Of a stretch of DNA of 64,000 nucleotides, positions 59,206 through 64,000 are shown piece after piece. Source of the DNA: an uncultured Eubacterium sp. Its GTDB lineage: Bacteria; Bacillota; Clostridia; Oscillospirales; Acutalibacteraceae. Both the position numbers and the translations under genes were made by a program. The notes beneath the pieces were generated by a model. That model made no database searches, was not told the DNA's origin, and saw only the letters and a list, made by a program, of their open reading frames with translations. The stretch spans positions 49,906 through 113,905 of the forward strand of contig CAJOJV010000002.1 in NCBI GenBank assembly GCA_905234995.1. Reading direction: 5' to 3'. How positions within the stretch are numbered: position 1 is the first letter of the stretch; every line of letters starts with the position of its first letter.

Positions 59206-60466
59206 AAACAATCTCTCCTCTCAGCACGGTTAAAATATTTTTTGAAGTAAGCTGCCAGCCCTCAAACGGGGTTGACCTGCCCTTTGATTTAAAATCATTC
59301 GGATTAACAAGCCACTGCCTGTCAAGATCAATTGCACAGAGATTTGCGGGAGCGCCCGCCTTTATCTCTCCGCCCTCAATACCGAAAATCTCACGCGGGC
59401 GGGTGCACATCATTTCAATCAGTTTTTCAAGGCTGATTATACCTGTTTTAACAAGCTTTGTGTAAAGCACGGGAAAAGCGGTTTCAAGCCCGACGATGCC
59501 CATTGCACTGCCTGCAAGCCCCTTTGCTTTTTCCTCAGCGCTGTGGGGCGCGTGGTCCGTTGCAATAACGTCAACCGTGCCGTCAAGCACGCCCTCGAGC
59601 AGCGCCTTTCTGTCCTCAGCGGAACGCAGGGGCGGGTTCATTTTAAACCTGCCGTCCTCCTGCAAATCCTCGTCGCACAGCGTTAAATAGTGCGGCGCGG
59701 TTTCGCAGGTTACGTGAACTCCCCTTGCCTTTGCGGCTCTTATGATTTCAACGCTTTCCTTAGTTGAAATGTGGCAGACGTGATACTGACAGCCCGTTTC
59801 CTCCGCAAGGCGGCAATCGCGCTCAATCTGCGCCCATTCGCTTTCACTGCATATGCCCTTGTGGTTATGGGCTTTGCAATATTCGCCGTCGTGAATATAC
59901 CCGCCGCGGAGCAGCTCGTTAACCTCACAGTGAGCAGAAATTATACAATCAAGCTTAGCGCATTTTTCCATAGCCTCACGCATAAGTTCCTCTGTCTGCA
60001 CGCCGCAGCCATCGTCAGAAAAGCCGATTACATCTTTTTTCATTGAAGCAAAATCAACGCATTCGCCCTCGCCCTTTCTGCCCTTTGTTATCGTGGCGAA
60101 GGGCAGCACGTCAATAACGGCGTCACGCTTAATGATATCAAGCTCCTGCCGAAGATTTTCGGGGCAATCCGGCGCGGGATTGAGATTTGGCATCGGGCAC
60201 ACGGCGTTATAGCCTGCCGCGGCGGCTGCCGCCGTGCCGGACTTAACGGTTTCCTTATAAGAAAAACCGGGCTCACGGAGATGAACGTGCACATCTACGA
60301 AACCCGGAATTAATAAATATTTATTCTGAAAATCAAAAACACAATCAGCACCGTTTTCGGAAACGGAGTCACTGATAGAAGCGATTGTTGAATTATCAAT
60401 AAGAACGTCAGCCTTTTGAATTTTGCCACCCAGATAAGCACGGGCGTTTTTAATCAACAGCGTCAT
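59192..60466 (-). CDS. pyrC: Dihydroorotase
   Basis: LIPGFVDVHVHLREPGFSYKETVKSGTAAAAAAGY, ATDHAPHSAEEK. Confidence 0.96.
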   Translation of the reverse strand: MTLLIKNARAYLGGKIQKADVLIDNSTIASISDSVSENGADCVFDFQNKYLLIPGFVDVHVHLREPGFSYKETVKSGTAAAAAAGYNAVCPMPNLNPAPDCPENLRQELDIIKRDAVIDVLPFATITKGRKGEGECVDFASMKKDVIGFSDDGCGVQTEELMREAMEKCAKLDCIISAHCEVNELLRGGYIHDGEYCKAHNHKGICSESEWAQIERDCRLAEETGCQYHVCHISTKESVEIIRAAKARGVHVTCETAPHYLTLCDEDLQEDGRFKMNPPLRSAEDRKALLEGVLDGTVDVIATDHAPHSAEEKAKGLAGSAMGIVGLETAFPVLYTKLVKTGIISLEKLIEMMCTRPREIFGIEGGEIKAGAPANLCAIDLDRQWLVNPNDFKSKGRSTPFEGWQLTSKNILTVLRGEIVYEAI

Positions 60467-60556
60467 ACTTAAACAGCCTTTCAGACATTTTTATTATTAT
60501 ATATTATCAATATCATTTAGTCAATTACAATTTTATTACAAATAGATATATTAAGT

Positions 60557-60581
60557 CGGACAGGGAACCGTCCCCTGTCCG
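60557..60581. repeat. GC-rich hairpin CGGACAGGG..CCCTGTCCG (family E) downstream of dltD
   Basis: CGGACAGGG aaccgtc CCCTGTCCG, perfect 9-bp stem. Confidence 0.7.
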
Positions 60582-60588
60582 GTGTTTA

Positions 60589-61638
60589 TTAAGCGATATC
60601 GTATTCCTTTTTGAACGCCTCGTTGCTTTCGCGCCAGAAGGCGTAGCTTTCGTCATCGCGGGTATCTGTGAGAATATCGGAATATTTTTCCTTAAGATAA
60701 TCCGAAAGATAATTGCTGACCTTAACCGCTCCGCTGAAATTACAGTGGTGCCCCGCATCCCTGAAATCCTTTGAAATATCAAAGCCGATTTCATCATAAA
60801 GCAGATTAAAATCAATATAATCAATGCCGTTTTCGGCGGCAAGCTGCGCTGCGCCGTTGTGCTTATAATACGACCAGGAATGAGTTGTGGGAACGGAAAT
60901 CAAAACGACCTCTATCCCCTTGCCTTTGCAGGTATTAACAATTTCATTGAAAAACGCCTTTTCATCAAAATCAATATCCTGAACCAAATCAGTCGGCTGC
61001 ATTTCATCGTTTGCTTTTGCGGGGCGCACGGTGTCATTAAAATAATAGCCGTGGTCTATCGTTTCAAAGCTTTGCTCTTCACGAGCGTTATTAACAAACT
61101 GCTTTACGCTGAAGCTCTTCCATCTATCGTGAAAAATAAAGACGGAGAAAACACTTTGAATCTTATTCTGCAGAAAATCAGAAGATAAAAGCTGAGTTGC
61201 AGTGTTGATTCTTTTGCTTAATTCCGATTTCTGCTTTGATGCCTTATAGGTTGTCTGCCCGTCATAAAGCATATCCGCCTCAAGCAGCAACACCTTTGGC
61301 GACTGAGTTTCCAGAAGCTCCTCAAGAAAGATTTCGGAAAGCTGAGTGCTTTGATGGGGAGATGAAATAATAGTTGAGGTATAACCCGTATTTTCATAAA
61401 TCGTCATAGGAACGACGGCGGAATAAAGATTGCTGTTGCCTATTCCCGCAATCTCTATCGTGTTTTCAGGCTCAAACAGGAAGGAATACGCCTTATTATA
61501 AGTGTTATTATAAGCAAACGCGCCCGTTTTTGAAAACACATAGGTTGAGAGAAAATACAGCGACAGCACAAAGGCAAGCACAAAAGCAAACAGCTTTGTG
61601 AAGGAGCGCCAATATTCCTTAAACAGTTTCTTTATCAT
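60589..61638 (-). CDS. dltD: DltD-like teichoic acid D-alanylation protein
   Basis: N-terminal TM segment, GIGNSNLYSAVVP, FRDAGHHCNFSGAVKVSNYLSDYLK; downstream of the MBOAT gene and carrier protein. Confidence 0.86.
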   Translation of the reverse strand: MIKKLFKEYWRSFTKLFAFVLAFVLSLYFLSTYVFSKTGAFAYNNTYNKAYSFLFEPENTIEIAGIGNSNLYSAVVPMTIYENTGYTSTIISSPHQSTQLSEIFLEELLETQSPKVLLLEADMLYDGQTTYKASKQKSELSKRINTATQLLSSDFLQNKIQSVFSVFIFHDRWKSFSVKQFVNNAREEQSFETIDHGYYFNDTVRPAKANDEMQPTDLVQDIDFDEKAFFNEIVNTCKGKGIEVVLISVPTTHSWSYYKHNGAAQLAAENGIDYIDFNLLYDEIGFDISKDFRDAGHHCNFSGAVKVSNYLSDYLKEKYSDILTDTRDDESYAFWRESNEAFKKEYDIA

Positions 61639-61649
61639 AATCCATTACC

Positions 61650-63221
61650 TTAGAAATTTGCATATATTAAATCAACCACGCCGTAATTATCGCCGTAAGC
61701 GCCGAGAATAATAATCATAAGTGCGGCGATAAGATAGCCGATAAACTTAACGATGAACGGCAACTTATAAAGCCTTTCTCGGATATCAATCTTCTTTTCA
61801 CGCAGAAGACCGACGATAAAGACGATGCCCGTGCCGATTACGAGAATTGCATAATCCTTTAAATCGAGCCCCAATCCGTTGCCGCTGCCCGGCTTTAATG
61901 CGCCGAGATTGAGCTGAGGGATTGAAAGCAGCATTGTGAACGCCGCCTTAAGGCTGTCCGCCCTGAAAATCAGCATACCGATATTGACGATAATAAAGGT
62001 GCGCAGCATCTGAAACAGCGCATAGGGCTTTGCCTCCCTGTTGATTTTGAGCGACTTGCAGAGCTTTTCAAACAGCGGCTCCATAAAGAGCGCAAGCATC
62101 ATCAGCACGTAATAGTAAAGCCCGTAAACGATATATTTCCAGCCTGAGCCGTGCCAGAAGCCGTTTGCAAACCAAACGAAAAACAGCGCAAATGCGGTCG
62201 GAATCAAGTTAGCATAATAGGGATTAAAGCGCTTCCTTGCACTCTTTGTCAGCTTCATAAACGGCTTTGAAAGCGAGATTGAATAGAAAATATAATCCCT
62301 TAAAAACGCGCCGAGCGTAATGTGCCAGCGCTGCCAGAATTCATTTATGGATTTTGCAAAGAAGGGGCGCGAGAAGTTTTCGGGAAGCTTAATTCCCATA
62401 AGCTCGCCGAGACCCGTTACAACGTCCATAACGCCCGAAAATTCGCAGTACAGCTGCAGAGTATAGAACAGTATACCTGCGATTACCACGACTCCCGTAT
62501 ACTTATTCGGGTTATCAAACACGTTATTAACAAATTCCGCTGCACGGTCTGCAACAACAATCTTTTTGAATAAGCCCCAGACAATGAGCATAAAGCCCTT
62601 TTGCAAATCCTTGAAGCAGAGCTTTTTGCCGCCGGTGAGCTGAGTGCCGAGCTGGTCATAACGCGCAACGGGACCCTCAACGATAGTCAGCATAAAGGAC
62701 AGATACAGGAAAATATCAAGCGGATTCTTGCCTGCCTTATACTTGCCGCGGTTAACGTCAACCACATAGCTGACCGCCTGCAGGGTATAAAACGAAATGC
62801 CGAGGGGCTGAATAAAACTCAGCTCTGGCACCTCTATTCTGCAGATTGCGCCGAAGGTTGAAACAAAGAAGTTTGAATACTTGAGCACGAGCAGGATTGC
62901 GAGATTAAGAATAACGCCCGCCGTGCATATCAGCCCTTTGCGTTTATTATATTTTGCTTTCAGTGCCTTGCGCTCAGGCTTTTCAACAAGCTTCTTTTTT
63001 GCGGCAAATTCATCATTCTGCTTCTGAATCAGCAAGCCCGCAAGCCAGGTCAGCAGTGCCGATGCGATAAGCGCAAAAATATGCCCCCTGGTTGCGACGA
63101 AATAGAAAAACGCCGAGCCAAGGAGAAGCGCATACTTTTTATATTTAATCGGGGCAAGCGTATAAAGCAGAAAAGTTGCCCCGAAAAAGATTATGAAAAA
63201 TTCAAACGATGTGTAGGTCAT
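61650..63221 (-). CDS. dltB: MBOAT family O-acyltransferase (DltB-like)
   Basis: Polytopic; QPLGISFYTLQAVSYVVDVNRGKY, FLYLSFMLTIVEGPVARYDQL, EFWQRWHITLGAFLRDYIFYSI, WFANGFWHGSGWKYIVYGLYY. Confidence 0.9.
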   Translation of the reverse strand: MTYTSFEFFIIFFGATFLLYTLAPIKYKKYALLLGSAFFYFVATRGHIFALIASALLTWLAGLLIQKQNDEFAAKKKLVEKPERKALKAKYNKRKGLICTAGVILNLAILLVLKYSNFFVSTFGAICRIEVPELSFIQPLGISFYTLQAVSYVVDVNRGKYKAGKNPLDIFLYLSFMLTIVEGPVARYDQLGTQLTGGKKLCFKDLQKGFMLIVWGLFKKIVVADRAAEFVNNVFDNPNKYTGVVVIAGILFYTLQLYCEFSGVMDVVTGLGELMGIKLPENFSRPFFAKSINEFWQRWHITLGAFLRDYIFYSISLSKPFMKLTKSARKRFNPYYANLIPTAFALFFVWFANGFWHGSGWKYIVYGLYYYVLMMLALFMEPLFEKLCKSLKINREAKPYALFQMLRTFIIVNIGMLIFRADSLKAAFTMLLSIPQLNLGALKPGSGNGLGLDLKDYAILVIGTGIVFIVGLLREKKIDIRERLYKLPFIVKFIGYLIAALMIIILGAYGDNYGVVDLIYANF

Positions 63222-63227
63222 TAAGAA

Positions 63228-63458
63228 TTAATCCTCGTCCTGAAGTCTTTCAATAAGTTTCCAAACGGTTTTAACGCTTTCAAAATTTTCGGGCACAATA
63301 TCCATTGCGCCGATTTCAACGTCAAATTCATCCGAAAGCTCTGCGATAAGAGAAATCATACCGAGGCTGTCAAAAATCTTATTTTCCGCAAGCTTTGTGT
63401 TTTCGTCAAACTCAACGCCGGGCTTTAAGCTTCTTAAAATTTCAAGTAATTCTTCCAT
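63228..63458 (-). CDS. dltC: D-alanyl carrier protein (acyl carrier fold)
   Basis: 76 aa; phosphopantetheine site IFDSLGMISLIAELSDEF. Confidence 0.88.
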   Translation of the reverse strand: MEELLEILRSLKPGVEFDENTKLAENKIFDSLGMISLIAELSDEFDVEIGAMDIVPENFESVKTVWKLIERLQDED

Positions 63459-63475
63459 CTCATTTTCCTCACTTT

Positions 63476-64000
63476 TTATAAATTCTGCATAAGCAGCTTT
63501 CTGTCTATCTTGCCGTTTTGATTATGCGGCATATTTTTCATTCTGATAATTCTGTTCGGCAGCAGATACTCGGGCAGCCTTTCGCGCAGGGCTTTGATAA
63601 TTTCACCCTCGTCAAGCTTCTTGCCCGAATAGATGAACACGATTTTATCGTTCGGCGCATCAAACACGCAGGCAACCTCGTTAAGCCCCTGAATAACGCC
63701 TGCCGCCGCCTCAATCTCGCCGAGCTCAATGCGGTAGCCCATATGCTTAATCTGAAAATCGCGGCGGGTGATATAAAGAATTTCGCCAAGCTCATTGAGC
63801 TTAACCAAATCGCCCGTTTTATAAACAATCTCGGGATAAGCAGAATTGAGCGGGTTTTGCACAAACGCCTCTGCGGTTTTTTCGGGATTATTATAATACC
63901 CGCCCGCAAGGAAGGAGCCGCGGACGTAAAGCTCGCCCTCCTCGCCGTCAGCAGCAAGAGCGCCGTTTTCGTTGATAATCATAACGTCGCAATTATCGCA
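63476..64000 (-). CDS. dltA: D-alanine--carrier protein ligase (DltA-like), C-terminal part; continues beyond the window
   Basis: GELYVRGSFLAGGYYNNPEKTAEAF, VYKTGDLVKLNELGEILYITRRDFQIKHMGYRIELGEIE, NGKIDRKLL adenylation-domain C-terminus. Confidence 0.88.
   Translation of the reverse strand, partial: CDNCDVMIINENGALAADGEEGELYVRGSFLAGGYYNNPEKTAEAFVQNPLNSAYPEIVYKTGDLVKLNELGEILYITRRDFQIKHMGYRIELGEIEAAAGVIQGLNEVACVFDAPNDKIVFIYSGKKLDEGEIIKALRERLPEYLLPNRIIRMKNMPHNQNGKIDRKLLMQNL

Noticed and set aside
60467-60588. PyrR-type attenuator upstream of pyrC
   Set aside because: The leader is short and AT-rich with no convincing anti-terminator/terminator pair; the nearby GC palindrome is on the dltD side.

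Overview
The window looks like chromosomal DNA from a spore-forming, low/medium-GC Clostridia member (Oscillospiraceae/Ruminococcaceae-like). This is inferred from gene content: spoIIGA-sigE, a sigH-like factor, an IspH-S1 fusion and a dlt operon. It is mostly housekeeping. Identified blocks: cmk-plsC-ispH/rpsA; BaiN-like flavoprotein and ABC-F; manA; spoIIGA-sigE; GH2, ABC exporter and S26 peptidase; ilvBN-leuCD; ychF; a NuoE/NuoF/GltD-like electron-bifurcating cassette (Stn-like); two PHP phosphatases and an M28 peptidase; four tRNAs; a CHAP lysin-like gene; argCJBDF-carA-carB::dapF; an XRE-desulfoferrodoxin regulator; a BMP lipoprotein interrupted by InlB-like repeats; PNP-mtnA-MTA deaminase; aquaporin; a full pyr operon (pyrC-carA-carB-pyrK-pyrD-pyrF-pyrE-pyrB-pyrI); and dltDBC plus partial dltA. 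The most notable observations are: (1) a continuous CarB-DapF fusion ORF (1344 aa) in the arginine operon, with a second unfused CarAB in the pyr operon; (2) several families of dispersed intergenic structured repeats. One family has nested stems with compensatory changes around an invariant GGGAGA..TCCGGTGGA..TCGATA-like core. Another is a heptanucleotide-array element found in opposite orientations. There is also a 178-bp tandem duplication phased on the argJ stop codon. (3) An XRE regulator fused to a partly degenerate superoxide-reductase-like domain; (4) a probable Stn-type transhydrogenase. All calls come from reading the sequence and translations; no searches were run.
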